Origin: Candidatus Shapirobacteria bacterium
GTDB lineage: Bacteria > Patescibacteriota > Microgenomatia > UBA12405
Length of the DNA: 33,464 nt
Assembly (NCBI GenBank): GCA_018062705.1
Contig: JAGORQ010000012.1
Coordinates: 1-33,464, forward strand
Reading direction: 5' to 3'
Of this stretch, positions 1-6,930 are shown one piece after another. The stretch's first letter is position 1. Every line of letters begins with the position of its first letter. The translations under genes and the position numbers were made by a program. Under the pieces are notes generated by a model. The model did no database searches. It saw nothing but the letters and a program-made list of their open reading frames with translations, and was not told the DNA's origin.

Positions 1-1976
1 GGTAGGACTGCTTGAACAGTTTCGCCTTGGATAATGTTGATTAAGTTAACTATGGCTTGACCTTTGGATTGACGACTACTTTCGGCAATATCCCAAACCT
101 TGGTTTTGAAGACGCGACCTTTGTTGGTGAAAAACAGTAAATCATCATGAGTGTCGACAGACATCATATTTTCTACTTCATCTTCGACCTTGGTGGCCAT
201 ACCAGACACGCCAACTCCACCACGATTTTGAATGCGATAAGTTTCTTTGGGGACGCGCTTGATGTAGCCGGTGCGAGTAATGGTGACAAGAGTCGGCTCA
301 TTTGGAATTAAATCCTCTTCGGAAAATTCATCGAGGCCTCGGGCGTAAATTTTGGTTCGACGAGGGTCGGCATATTTTTCAGTTATTTCGTCGTTTTCTG
401 ATTGAAGAACTTGAGTCATCGACTCAGGGACAGTGATAATATCGGTTAGATGTTTAATGGTTGAATTGACTTCGGTGTACTCATCATCAATTTTTTGACG
501 TTCGAGAGCGGCTAGGCGACGGAGTTGCATTTCTAAAATGGCATTGGCCTGAAGATCGGAGAGCTTGAACTTGGCCATTAAATTTTCTCGAGCTTCGTCG
601 GTGGTTTTGGAGGCGCGAATCGTTTTGATTATTTCATCGATAACATCGAGAGCTAGCTTGAGACCCTCAAGAATGTGGGCCCGCATGTAAGCAGTTTTAA
701 GATCAAAAATACTTCGACGGCGGATAACTGTTTCCCGGTGACGAAGGAAAAGTAAGAGCATTTGTCGAAGGTTGAGAGTTTGAGGCACACCACCAACCAG
801 AGCTAGCATGTTGGCTGAATAAGAAGATTGAAGCTGGGTGTATTTGAATAGTTTGTTGAGAATTGATTTTGGTTTACCGATTTTTTTGATTTCAACAACC
901 ACCCGAATACCGTGACGGTCGGATTCGTCGCGAAGATCACTAATGCCGATGATTTTTTTGTCGCGAACTAGGTCGGCGATTTTTTTGACAAATTCAGATT
1001 TGTTGACTTGATAAGGCAGTTCGGTGATGATGATGCGGATTTTGCCAGATTTGGTCTCTTCAATATTGGTTTTACCACGGACAATAAATTTGCCTCGACC
1101 GGTGTTGTACATTTCTAAAATGCCAGTTTTTCCATAGATTTCACCAGAAGTGGGGAAGTCAGGACCAGTGACAAATTTAGCTAATTCTTCGATGGTAGCG
1201 GTGGTTTCAAAATTAAAGGATGACTGTTCGAGCTTGAAGACCGGTTCTAAAACTTTTTCTTGAGTGGTCAGAACTTTATTGAGAAGAGGTTTGATGACTG
1301 GGGGCAGAGTGACGGTTTCGAGAGTGGAGTGTTTGATGATGTGGTCGAGGGCAAGACAAAGTTCTTTGAGGTTGTGGGGTGGAATGCGGGTAGCCATGCC
1401 GACAGCGATACCCTCAGCACCATTGAGTAAGAGGTTGGGAATGCGAACCGGGAGAACAGTAGGCTCCAAAGTTGAGGCGTCGTAATTGTCCATCATATCA
1501 ACCGTGTCTTTGTTGAGATCAGCAATCATTTCCGGAGTAATTTTGGCAAGCTTGACTTCGGTGTACCTCATGGCGGCTGGAGGGTCGCCATCAATTGAAC
1601 CAAAATTTCCTTGACCGTTGACTAAAATGTAGCGCATGGAAAAATCCTGGGCCATGCGGACGAGAGCCATGTAGATACTTGAGTCACCATGAGGATGATA
1701 TGACTTCATGACATCACCCACCACAGCGGCTGATTTAACGTTTTTACCAGTGACTGTTAACCCCATTTGATTCATGGCGTAAATAATCCGGCGATGGACT
1801 GGTTTGAGACCGTCACGGACATCAGGTAATGCGCGGGAAACGATGACGCTCATGGCATAGTCGAGGTAGGATTTTTCCATCTCAGGAACTATGTCGACGT
1901 CAAGCACCTTACCTTGATTATTGACAAATATTTTGTCGTCGGAGACTTGAGTGTTTTTGGTGGTGTCTGTGGGCAT
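1..1976 (-). CDS. gyrA: DNA gyrase subunit A (C-terminal part beyond window)
   Basis: My translation of the minus strand from the ATG at 1976 stays open to base 1 (about 658 residues), so the C-terminal beta-pinwheel is cut by the window edge. It reads as a type IIA topoisomerase A subunit: the N-terminal segment [20 protein letters not shown], the QRDR-like segment [10 protein letters not shown] (residues 94-103), catalytic tyrosine in RYTE (Tyr138), then the coiled-coil and the start of the CTD. With GyrB it introduces supercoils by double-strand passage. Two oddities: the position equal to E. coli Asp87 is Met (residue 103), and the GyrA box reads QNRGGVG (residues 583-589) instead of QRRGGKG. 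It lies 20 bases after a small unknown gene that follows gyrB. No clear Shine-Dalgarno. ParC is the alternative, but adjacency to gyrB and a recognisable box favour GyrA. Confidence 0.93.
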   Translation of the reverse strand, partial: MPTDTTKNTQVSDDKIFVNNQGKVLDVDIVPEMEKSYLDYAMSVIVSRALPDVRDGLKPVHRRIIYAMNQMGLTVTGKNVKSAAVVGDVMKSYHPHGDSSIYMALVRMAQDFSMRYILVNGQGNFGSIDGDPPAAMRYTEVKLAKITPEMIADLNKDTVDMMDNYDASTLEPTVLPVRIPNLLLNGAEGIAVGMATRIPPHNLKELCLALDHIIKHSTLETVTLPPVIKPLLNKVLTTQEKVLEPVFKLEQSSFNFETTATIEELAKFVTGPDFPTSGEIYGKTGILEMYNTGRGKFIVRGKTNIEETKSGKIRIIITELPYQVNKSEFVKKIADLVRDKKIIGISDLRDESDRHGIRVVVEIKKIGKPKSILNKLFKYTQLQSSYSANMLALVGGVPQTLNLRQMLLLFLRHRETVIRRRSIFDLKTAYMRAHILEGLKLALDVIDEIIKTIRASKTTDEARENLMAKFKLSDLQANAILEMQLRRLAALERQKIDDEYTEVNSTIKHLTDIITVPESMTQVLQSENDEITEKYADPRRTKIYARGLDEFSEEDLIPNEPTLVTITRTGYIKRVPKETYRIQNRGGVGVSGMATKVEDEVENMMSVDTHDDLLFFTNKGRVFKTKVWDIAESSRQSKGQAIVNLINIIQGETVQAVL

Positions 1977-1996
1977 TAGAGTAGTTGGTAGGTCAA

Positions 1997-2398
1997 TTAT
2001 TGTTGAGTTAATTTATCAATAAGTTCATTATTAAGTGCAATTAAGATAGCGAAGTCACCACTATCTAGATTTTCCATCTGCCCAGTTTCTTCGAGTGCAT
2101 TAGATAATTCAGTATAAAATGGTGCGTCGGGTCCCATATTAATTAAAGCCATTTTAAGAAAGTTACTGGCAGTATCCCTGTAAGCGGTTGATGCACAAAG
2201 ATTGGTATTGCATAGCTCCTCTGCAGTTTTGTTGAGTCTTGAAAAATGTAGGGCTGTTTGCATACAATTTCTCATAGGCACTAATTCATCTTTAGCTACG
2301 CTTTCATAAAATTCTGAGACGCGTGAGAGTGCATTCAGAACGTTTGTAGATTGATGTTCAGCTAAATGATCAACTAATTGGCTTAATTTTTCAGACAT
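1997..2398 (-). CDS. hypothetical protein encoded between gyrB and gyrA
   Basis: 133 residues, no family recognised. It looks soluble and mostly helical, with no signal peptide or membrane segment, three cysteines (in [16 protein letters not shown]) and an acidic, Gln/Asn-rich composition. The gene sits inside what should be a gyrB-gyrA pair: 15 bases after the gyrB stop and 20 bases before the gyrA start, same strand, so co-transcription is very likely. No good Shine-Dalgarno precedes the ATG; the upstream stretch is an A/T run. Its position suggests co-expression with gyrase, but nothing in the sequence shows a gyrase-related function. Confidence 0.75.
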   Translation of the reverse strand: MSEKLSQLVDHLAEHQSTNVLNALSRVSEFYESVAKDELVPMRNCMQTALHFSRLNKTAEELCNTNLCASTAYRDTASNFLKMALINMGPDAPFYTELSNALEETGQMENLDSGDFAILIALNNELIDKLTQQ

Positions 2399-2413
2399 TT
2401 TTTTGATAAATAA

Positions 2414-4357
2414 TTAAATATCTAAGTTGGCTAAATGGGCGTGGGTGACAATAAACTTTTTGCGGGGGGGGACATCTTCGGACATCAGGACACGGAAGAT
2501 CTCGTCGGCTTTTTGAGCGTCAGCAATAGAAATGCGCTTGAGTAAACGACTTTCGGGATTCATGGTGGTATCCCACAATTGTTGAGGATTCATTTCTCCT
2601 AAACCCTTGTAGCGCTGAATATCGTAAGACTTGGATGTGTCGAGAGTTTTGAGATAAGCTTCGCGCTCGTCTTCGGTGTAGACATATTTGAGGTTCTTGC
2701 CCTGCTTAATGCGGAATAGTGGTGGCATGGCTAAATAAACATAACCCTGTTCGATAATGCCGGGTAAATGACGGAAAATAAAAGTTAGAAGCAAAGTGGA
2801 AATATGAGCACCATCAACGTCAGCATCAGCCATTAAAATAATTCGGTGGTAGCGAAGGCGTGAAGCATCGAATGTTTCACCAATGCCCATACCTAGGGCA
2901 ATAATTAGATCTTTGAGTTTATCGGAGCCAACAATTTTGTCAAGACGCATACCTTCGGTATTGAGAGCTTTACCCCAGAGAGGGAGAATGGCTTGAAATT
3001 TGCGATCCCTCCCCTGTTTGGCCGAACCACCGGCCGAGTCACCCTCAACGATATAGATCTCACATTCTTCTGGTTTTTTGGATTGACAGTCGGCGAGCTT
3101 ACCAGGTAAACCTAAAGTGTCAAAGGCGCCTTTGCGCATGATGGCATCTTTGGCGGCTTTGGCAGCTTTGCGGATTTGGATGGTCAAAATAGCTTTGCCT
3201 ATAATGGCTTTGGCTACGTCAGGGTGTTCTTCAAAATAGACATCAAGTTCTTCACGGACAATTTTGGCAACAATGGGCTGGACTTCGGAATTGCCCAATT
3301 TACCCTTGGTTTGACCTTCAAACTGAAGATCTTTGGAACCCATCTTAAGAGATATAACAGCAGTGAGACCTTCGCGGACATCGTCGCCGGTAATAGAGTC
3401 GTCCTTGTTTTTGATCATTTCTTTTTTGGTGGCGTAGTCTTTGATGGACTTGGTTAGGGCAGTTTTGAAACCGGCGAGATGGGTGCCACCTTCATGAGTG
3501 TTGATGATATTGACAAATGATGGAGTATTTTCTTGGAAAGAATCGTTGTATTGAATGGCAACTTCAACATCGACACCATCATCGAGACGATGGAGATAAA
3601 TTGGTTCATGAATAACAGTTTTGCCCTTGTTGGTTTCGCGAAGCAAAGAGAGAATGCCACCTTCAAAATAATAGTGATGCTCGGTACTCGAGCGTTCATC
3701 ATAAAAATGGAAGTATATTTTACTGGTAAGATAAGCGCGATCTTTGAGTGATTTAATAATGACTTTGTTGTCAAACTCAGTAGTCTCTTTGAAAATTTCG
3801 GGGTCGGGATAAAAAGTGACAGTAGTACCGGTGACTGATGATGGCAGAATCTTTTCGAGCTTGGAAACCTTGGTTTGGTCAATAACACTTAATTTAGATT
3901 TAATTTTACCTCGGGAAAACTCGATAAAATGAATTTTTTTGTCACGACGGACCTCAACTTGGTAAAGGTTGCTTAGAGCATTGACGCAGGCGGCACCGAC
4001 ACCATGAAGACCACCAGAAACTTTGTAGGCGGCACCTTCAAACTTACCACCAGAGTGGAGGGTGGTCATGATGACTTCGATGGCTGGTTTGTTACCGTAT
4101 TTGGCCATAGGGTCGATGGGAATTCCTCGACCATCATCGGCCACAGAGGCGGAATTGTCGGGGTGAATAATCACCCAAACATTGCGGGCAAAGCCGGCCA
4201 AGGCTTCATCAATTGAATTGTCAATTATTTCGGTGAGACAGTGATGAAGACCACGGGTATCGGTGGAACCGATGTACATGGCAGGACGTTTGCGGACTGG
4301 CTCGAGACCCTCGAGAACAACGATTTGATCGGAAGTGTAATTAGTTTTATCAGGCAT
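2414..4357 (-). CDS. gyrB: DNA gyrase subunit B
   Basis: 647 residues, normal length for a GyrB without the enterobacterial insertion. GHKL ATPase domain first (Glu43 and Asn47 in TEIIDNSIDEA; DDGRGIP near residue 74; GGLHGVG loop), then the transducer, then TOPRIM with EGDSAGG near residue 438 and the DADVDGAH metal-binding triad near 508-512, and the C-terminal QRYKGLGEMNP. It supplies ATP hydrolysis and the metal-binding part of the cleavage core. The ATG at 4357 is preceded by GAGGGA, one of the few Shine-Dalgarno-like sequences here, and by two hairpins of a repeat (4372-4410) that would lie in its leader. First gene of gyrB-orf-gyrA. A run of eight G (plus strand, about 2463) lies close to the 3' end. 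Confidence 0.96.
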   Translation of the reverse strand: MPDKTNYTSDQIVVLEGLEPVRKRPAMYIGSTDTRGLHHCLTEIIDNSIDEALAGFARNVWVIIHPDNSASVADDGRGIPIDPMAKYGNKPAIEVIMTTLHSGGKFEGAAYKVSGGLHGVGAACVNALSNLYQVEVRRDKKIHFIEFSRGKIKSKLSVIDQTKVSKLEKILPSSVTGTTVTFYPDPEIFKETTEFDNKVIIKSLKDRAYLTSKIYFHFYDERSSTEHHYYFEGGILSLLRETNKGKTVIHEPIYLHRLDDGVDVEVAIQYNDSFQENTPSFVNIINTHEGGTHLAGFKTALTKSIKDYATKKEMIKNKDDSITGDDVREGLTAVISLKMGSKDLQFEGQTKGKLGNSEVQPIVAKIVREELDVYFEEHPDVAKAIIGKAILTIQIRKAAKAAKDAIMRKGAFDTLGLPGKLADCQSKKPEECEIYIVEGDSAGGSAKQGRDRKFQAILPLWGKALNTEGMRLDKIVGSDKLKDLIIALGMGIGETFDASRLRYHRIILMADADVDGAHISTLLLTFIFRHLPGIIEQGYVYLAMPPLFRIKQGKNLKYVYTEDEREAYLKTLDTSKSYDIQRYKGLGEMNPQQLWDTTMNPESRLLKRISIADAQKADEIFRVLMSEDVPPRKKFIVTHAHLANLDI

Positions 4358-4371
4358 ATTTTAATCCCTCT

Positions 4372-4410
4372 GTTCGCTAAAGCGAACCGTCTCCCTTTAA
4401 CAAGGGAGAC
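4372..4410. repeat. paired hairpin repeat upstream of gyrB
   Basis: Two adjacent perfect hairpins: GTTCGC-TAAA-GCGAAC (4372-4387) and GTCTCCCTT-TAAC-AAGGGAGAC (4389-4410). The second is a member of the CCCTTTGACAAGGG family found elsewhere in the window; the flank AATCCCTCT (4363) is also shared with the copy at 12.93 kb. On the minus strand both would be in the gyrB leader, just before the GAGGGA ribosome-binding sequence. They are not followed by a T run on the minus strand, so a terminator for the upstream methyltransferase gene is unlikely. Confidence 0.7.
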
Positions 4411-4518
4411 AAGAGTTTTTTTAAGTTTTTATTTAGCAATACATTCTACCAAATACCAATAGCTTTACAATGGGCAAAAGATGTGGAAAGATAGGTGTAA
4501 TTTAATTGAGTTTCGGTT

Positions 4519-5064
4519 CTATTTTAGCTTGGAGATAGCATCGAATGAAATGATGCTGGAGGCGACCAAAACATTGAGCGATTTGTTGATGCCGTACATG
4601 GGAATTTCGACTGCGAGGTCACATAATTTTTGGCACGACTCCCCTACTCCATTCGATTCACTGCCAGCGACAATGGCCAGGGGAAATTGGTATTTTGCTT
4701 CTAAATAATTGACACTATTTTTGGTCTGTTCACAGGCTACTATAAAACAACCATCATTTTTTAATTTTTGGAGACAATCTTCGGTTGTTTGAAAATGTTG
4801 CCACTCGATCCATTTCCAGGTGCCTATAGAGGCGCGGTGAATTTTGAGATTTGGTGGAGTAACCACAGGGCCACAGAGATAAATTTTCTCCGCCCCGAGG
4901 GCGTCGGCCAGACGAAAAAATGAACCGATGTTGTAGGTGTCTAAAACGTTGTCCAGGACTAAAACAATTGGATTACGTTTAATGTTTTTTTGTAATTTGG
5001 CCGACTCCACTACCCGACTGCGACGGAGCTGATGAGAGTTTAACTTTAATTTTGGAGAATCCAT
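4519..5064 (-). CDS. SpoU/TrmH-family RNA methyltransferase
   Basis: 181 residues with the SPOUT (trefoil-knot) signature: motif 1 LVLDNVLDTYNIGSFFRLADALG (residues about 34-56, Asn near 45), motif 2 AGSESNGV (about 132-139) and motif 3 IPMYGINKSLNVLVASSI (about 153-170). Such enzymes use S-adenosylmethionine to methylate ribose 2'-OH in tRNA or rRNA; which RNA is not evident. The N-terminal rRNA-binding extension of RlmB-type enzymes is absent, so this is the short TrmH-like form. The ATG at 5064 has TAAAAT ending six bases upstream (5071-5076) and no Shine-Dalgarno. It ends 161 bases before gyrB on the same strand. Confidence 0.88.
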   Translation of the reverse strand: MDSPKLKLNSHQLRRSRVVESAKLQKNIKRNPIVLVLDNVLDTYNIGSFFRLADALGAEKIYLCGPVVTPPNLKIHRASIGTWKWIEWQHFQTTEDCLQKLKNDGCFIVACEQTKNSVNYLEAKYQFPLAIVAGSESNGVGESCQKLCDLAVEIPMYGINKSLNVLVASSIISFDAISKLK

Positions 5065-5070
5065 ACACCT

Positions 5071-5076
5071 ATTTTA
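5071..5076 (-). promoter_or_regulatory. -10 box of leaderless promoter, SpoU gene
   Basis: TAAAAT on the minus strand, six bases (AGGTGT) before the ATG at 5064. No convincing -35 is visible at 16-18 bases. Confidence 0.5.
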
Positions 5077-5096
5077 TCATTTTATTACGTTTCTTC

Positions 5097-5139
5097 GAGA
5101 CGGGGCCTACCACGGCGGGTAAACATGCCCCGTCTCTAC
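5097..5139. repeat. REP-like palindrome, unit 1
   Basis: GAGACGGGGC (5097-5106) pairs with GCCCCGTCTC (5127-5136), followed by TAC; the interior is a 20-base loop. This is the GTAGAGACG...CGTCTCTAC family, with the 5' GTA eroded. It starts the first of two composite units upstream of the RAYT gene. Confidence 0.75.
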
Positions 5140-5165
5140 AATATAATCCCAGGCAATGAAAATAA

Positions 5166-5195
5166 TACATGGGTGTTGACTCACCCAGACAAAAA
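5166..5195. repeat. 30-bp direct repeat with hairpin, copy A
   Basis: A 30-base sequence from TACAT to CAGACAAAAA containing the hairpin GGGTG-TTGACT-CACCC. It matches copy B (5270-5299) at 26 of 30 positions, and one stem pair changes from G-C to A-T between copies, a compensatory change. It starts exactly 34 bases after GTCTCTAC of the preceding palindrome, as in copy B. Confidence 0.7.
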
Positions 5196-5218
5196 CTATT
5201 TTTTTCATCTTTTACTTT

Positions 5219-5243
5219 GAGACGCCAGACCTGGCGTCTCTAC
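5219..5243. repeat. REP-like palindrome, unit 2
   Basis: Perfect 10-bp stem GAGACGCCAG / CTGGCGTCTC with a two-base loop, followed by TAC. Same family as the copy inside the RAYT gene at 5676, with an identical GACGCCAG inner arm. Confidence 0.8.
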
Positions 5244-5269
5244 ACAACAATCCCCTGCTCTAAAACGAA

Positions 5270-5299
5270 TACATAGGTAGTGACTTACCCAGACAAAAA
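5270..5299. repeat. 30-bp direct repeat with hairpin, copy B
   Basis: Second copy of the TACAT...CAGACAAAAA element, hairpin GGTA-GTGACT-TACC, 17 bases before the RAYT start. Together with the palindrome at 5219 it repeats the arrangement palindrome, 34-base spacing, hairpin seen in unit 1, so the 250-base intergenic region is a degenerate tandem duplication of one composite unit. Confidence 0.7.
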
Positions 5300-5304
5300 A
5301 GCGT

Positions 5305-5310
5305 TAAAAT
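5305..5310 (+). promoter_or_regulatory. -10 box of leaderless promoter, RAYT gene
   Basis: TAAAAT five bases before the GTG at 5316. A GTGACT in the loop of direct repeat B (5280-5285) lies 19 bases upstream and could act as a weak -35. Confidence 0.4.
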
Positions 5311-5315
5311 AAATT

Positions 5316-5984
5316 GTGAGATTTATTGATCGATATCGAATTGAATCGACTCGTAAATTAGGTTGGAATTATTCAGATGATGGAATCTACTTTATTACCA
5401 TTTGCACTTATGGAAAGAATAATTTCTTTGGAAAAATATCAGATGGTGAAATGGTTTTATCAAACAAGGGTAATGTGGTTAAGGAAGAAATGTTAAAGAC
5501 TTTTGATTTGAGAAAATATTTAAATTTAATTGAATGGGTAATAATGCCAAATCATGTTCATTTGTTGTTTTCAATTAAGAGCCTAGGTATTGGTGATGAG
5601 GTTGTTAATCCCCATATTGCAGATATAAATTCCATAGAGACAGGTTTTAATTTCGTAGAGACATGTTTTAATTCCGTAGAGACGCCAGGCCTGGCGTCTC
5701 TACCTAGAAGTACCAAATGTCAAAACGTAATCAGTGGTCATCGGAAATACCCGAACTTTTACAAAAAGATGGGTAACAAGTCAAAACAAATTATTCCAGC
5801 AACAATTCAGCAGTTTAAAGCATCAATCAAGAGACGATTGAAAAAGCAGAATGAATTTTTCGGTTGGCAACCAGGATTTTATGATGAGATTGTTAAAGAT
5901 AAGAAACAATTGGAAACCATTAGATATTACATTAGAAACAATGTCAGGAATTGGGAGAAGGATGGGATGTGGAGCACGGGCTAA
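5316..5984 (+). CDS. REP-associated tyrosine transposase (RAYT, Y1/HUH family)
   Basis: 222 residues from a GTG start. The HUH metal-binding motif is MPNHVHLLF (His80, His82), the nucleophile region IRYYIRNNVRNW gives Tyr204 or Tyr205, and WQPGFYDEIVKD is the usual segment between them. These enzymes nick single-stranded DNA at hairpins; the E. coli relative binds REP hairpins with a GTAG tetranucleotide at the 5' foot. The gene is flanked upstream by two palindromes of the GTAGAGACG family and contains one perfect copy (5676-5703) plus two partial ones as an in-frame 21-bp tandem repeat, giving a low-complexity insertion (residues about 105-133) between the HUH motif and the tyrosine. All catalytic residues remain, so it may be active. 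It is convergent with the DHH gene. Confidence 0.9.
   Translation: MRFIDRYRIESTRKLGWNYSDDGIYFITICTYGKNNFFGKISDGEMVLSNKGNVVKEEMLKTFDLRKYLNLIEWVIMPNHVHLLFSIKSLGIGDEVVNPHIADINSIETGFNFVETCFNSVETPGLASLPRSTKCQNVISGHRKYPNFYKKMGNKSKQIIPATIQQFKASIKRRLKKQNEFFGWQPGFYDEIVKDKKQLETIRYYIRNNVRNWEKDGMWSTG
5628..5690 (+). repeat. 21-bp in-frame tandem repeat in RAYT gene
   Basis: Three units of 21 bases beginning AATTCCATAGAGACAGG, AATTTCGTAGAGACATG and AATTCCGTAGAGACGCC. They encode NSIETGF, NFVETCF, NSVETPG. Each unit contains the left foot (G/A)TAGAGAC of the palindrome, and the third merges into the full palindrome. Confidence 0.85.
5676..5703. repeat. REP-like palindrome inside RAYT coding sequence
   Basis: Perfect 28-bp palindrome whose left half is GTAGAGACGCCAGG. 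It begins with GTAG and ends with CTAC, is read in frame within the RAYT gene, and encodes the end of SVETPGLASLP. Confidence 0.9.
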
Positions 5985-5993
5985 ACTTAGAAT

Positions 5994-6917
5994 CTACTGA
6001 CTAAGGTATTCTTCCACTTTTCTAAAAATTTGTTTTCTCATTAGTATCGAATCAGTTTTGAAACCTGGTTTTAGACCAGGAATACCAAGAGCTTCTAAAA
6101 ACAATTTGTTGGAAACCTCGTCAATTGTATAGAAAATATTGTATCCTTCAACAATATCTATCCCATTAAAAAACATATAATCTAATTTATTATCTTTCAC
6201 AAATTGATTAAGTGAAGACAATAAAATTGGTTTCAAGTCAGTTTCTACCCTTTTTACATCTACCATTTCTACTTGAGCTATTCCAACTTTTTTTCCTGCA
6301 ATTGGCCTCACTGCAATATCCTGGCGCAAAACTTCATAAAAGTTTTTAGGAGTAATCATCGACTTTGCCAAAAACATTTCTCGAATATAAGAATCTGGAA
6401 TGTTGGCAATATCTTTTAACCATGCTGCCATTTCCACGTCTCGATTTGTCGTCAGGGCATTTTTAAAATTTACTGTATTTGAAGCAATTGCCGAGTACAA
6501 ATAAATTGCCGTATCTCTACTTGGCTCAAAACCATTTTTTCTAAATTCTTCGCAGATAAGAGTTGCACATGATCCAACTAAGTCAATATGAACAGTCGCC
6601 TTAGAAAATAATTTTACTTGTTCTGTTTGTCTGTGATCATACAATTCAATAACATTGTCAATATTTATCCTCGGATCAACTCTTGTTGGGTCTGAACTGT
6701 CAACTAAAATAAATTTGTCTGCATCATCATAATTGTCCAAGTGTTTTTTTAAAGAAAATGAGTTGGTATATTTTTCCACAAAATCAATTTCTAGATTCTT
6801 TTCGCCAAAATATACCCCCTCGACAACTGTCCCAATTTTAGTAAGTAACTCAACATAACCTAGTGTGCAGGCTACGCAATCAATATCGGGGTCGGAATAA
6901 CTTGTTATGTAAAGCAT
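5994..6917 (-). CDS. DHH-superfamily phosphoesterase
   Basis: About 307 residues if started at the ATG at 6917 (MLYITSYSDPDIDC), which places the first metal-binding motif near residue 9 as in the family; a GTG at 6947 would overlap the upstream gene. DHH motifs: SDPDID, VDSSDPTRVD (near residue 80) and LYDHRQ (near 100), then a DHHA2-like C-terminal half. The nearest familiar enzymes are family II (manganese) inorganic pyrophosphatases and NrnA-like phosphatases. Metal ligands look reduced: the first-motif His is replaced (SYSDPD) and the DHH is DHR. Substrate is therefore uncertain. It is the last gene of the minus-strand cluster, 13 bases after the thioredoxin-fold gene. Confidence 0.8.
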   Translation of the reverse strand: MLYITSYSDPDIDCVACTLGYVELLTKIGTVVEGVYFGEKNLEIDFVEKYTNSFSLKKHLDNYDDADKFILVDSSDPTRVDPRINIDNVIELYDHRQTEQVKLFSKATVHIDLVGSCATLICEEFRKNGFEPSRDTAIYLYSAIASNTVNFKNALTTNRDVEMAAWLKDIANIPDSYIREMFLAKSMITPKNFYEVLRQDIAVRPIAGKKVGIAQVEMVDVKRVETDLKPILLSSLNQFVKDNKLDYMFFNGIDIVEGYNIFYTIDEVSNKLFLEALGIPGLKPGFKTDSILMRKQIFRKVEEYLSQ

Positions 6918-6930
6918 TTTTGTAGGTAAA

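Noticed and set aside
1264-1485. A 73-residue open frame opposite gyrA
   Set aside because: It lies antisense to the conserved core of gyrA and has no recognisable features.
3176-3888. Open frames antisense or overlapping gyrB (for example 3176-3457 plus and 3454-3888 minus)
   Set aside because: They are shadows of the gyrB frame with no motif and no start signal.
4372-4410. Hairpins between the SpoU gene and gyrB as a terminator
   Set aside because: On the minus strand, where both genes lie, no T run follows; the T run at 4415 is on the plus strand, where no gene ends. Membership of a repeat family explains the hairpins better.
4357-4410. Attenuator in the gyrB leader, with the TCCCT arm pairing alternatively to the GAGGGA ribosome-binding sequence
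   Set aside because: The alternative pairing is only five bases against a nine-base hairpin, and similar hairpins occur throughout the window without such a context.
5628-5703. Small CRISPR-like array in the RAYT gene
   Set aside because: The units are contiguous 21-bp tandem repeats without spacers, and no cas gene is present anywhere in the window.
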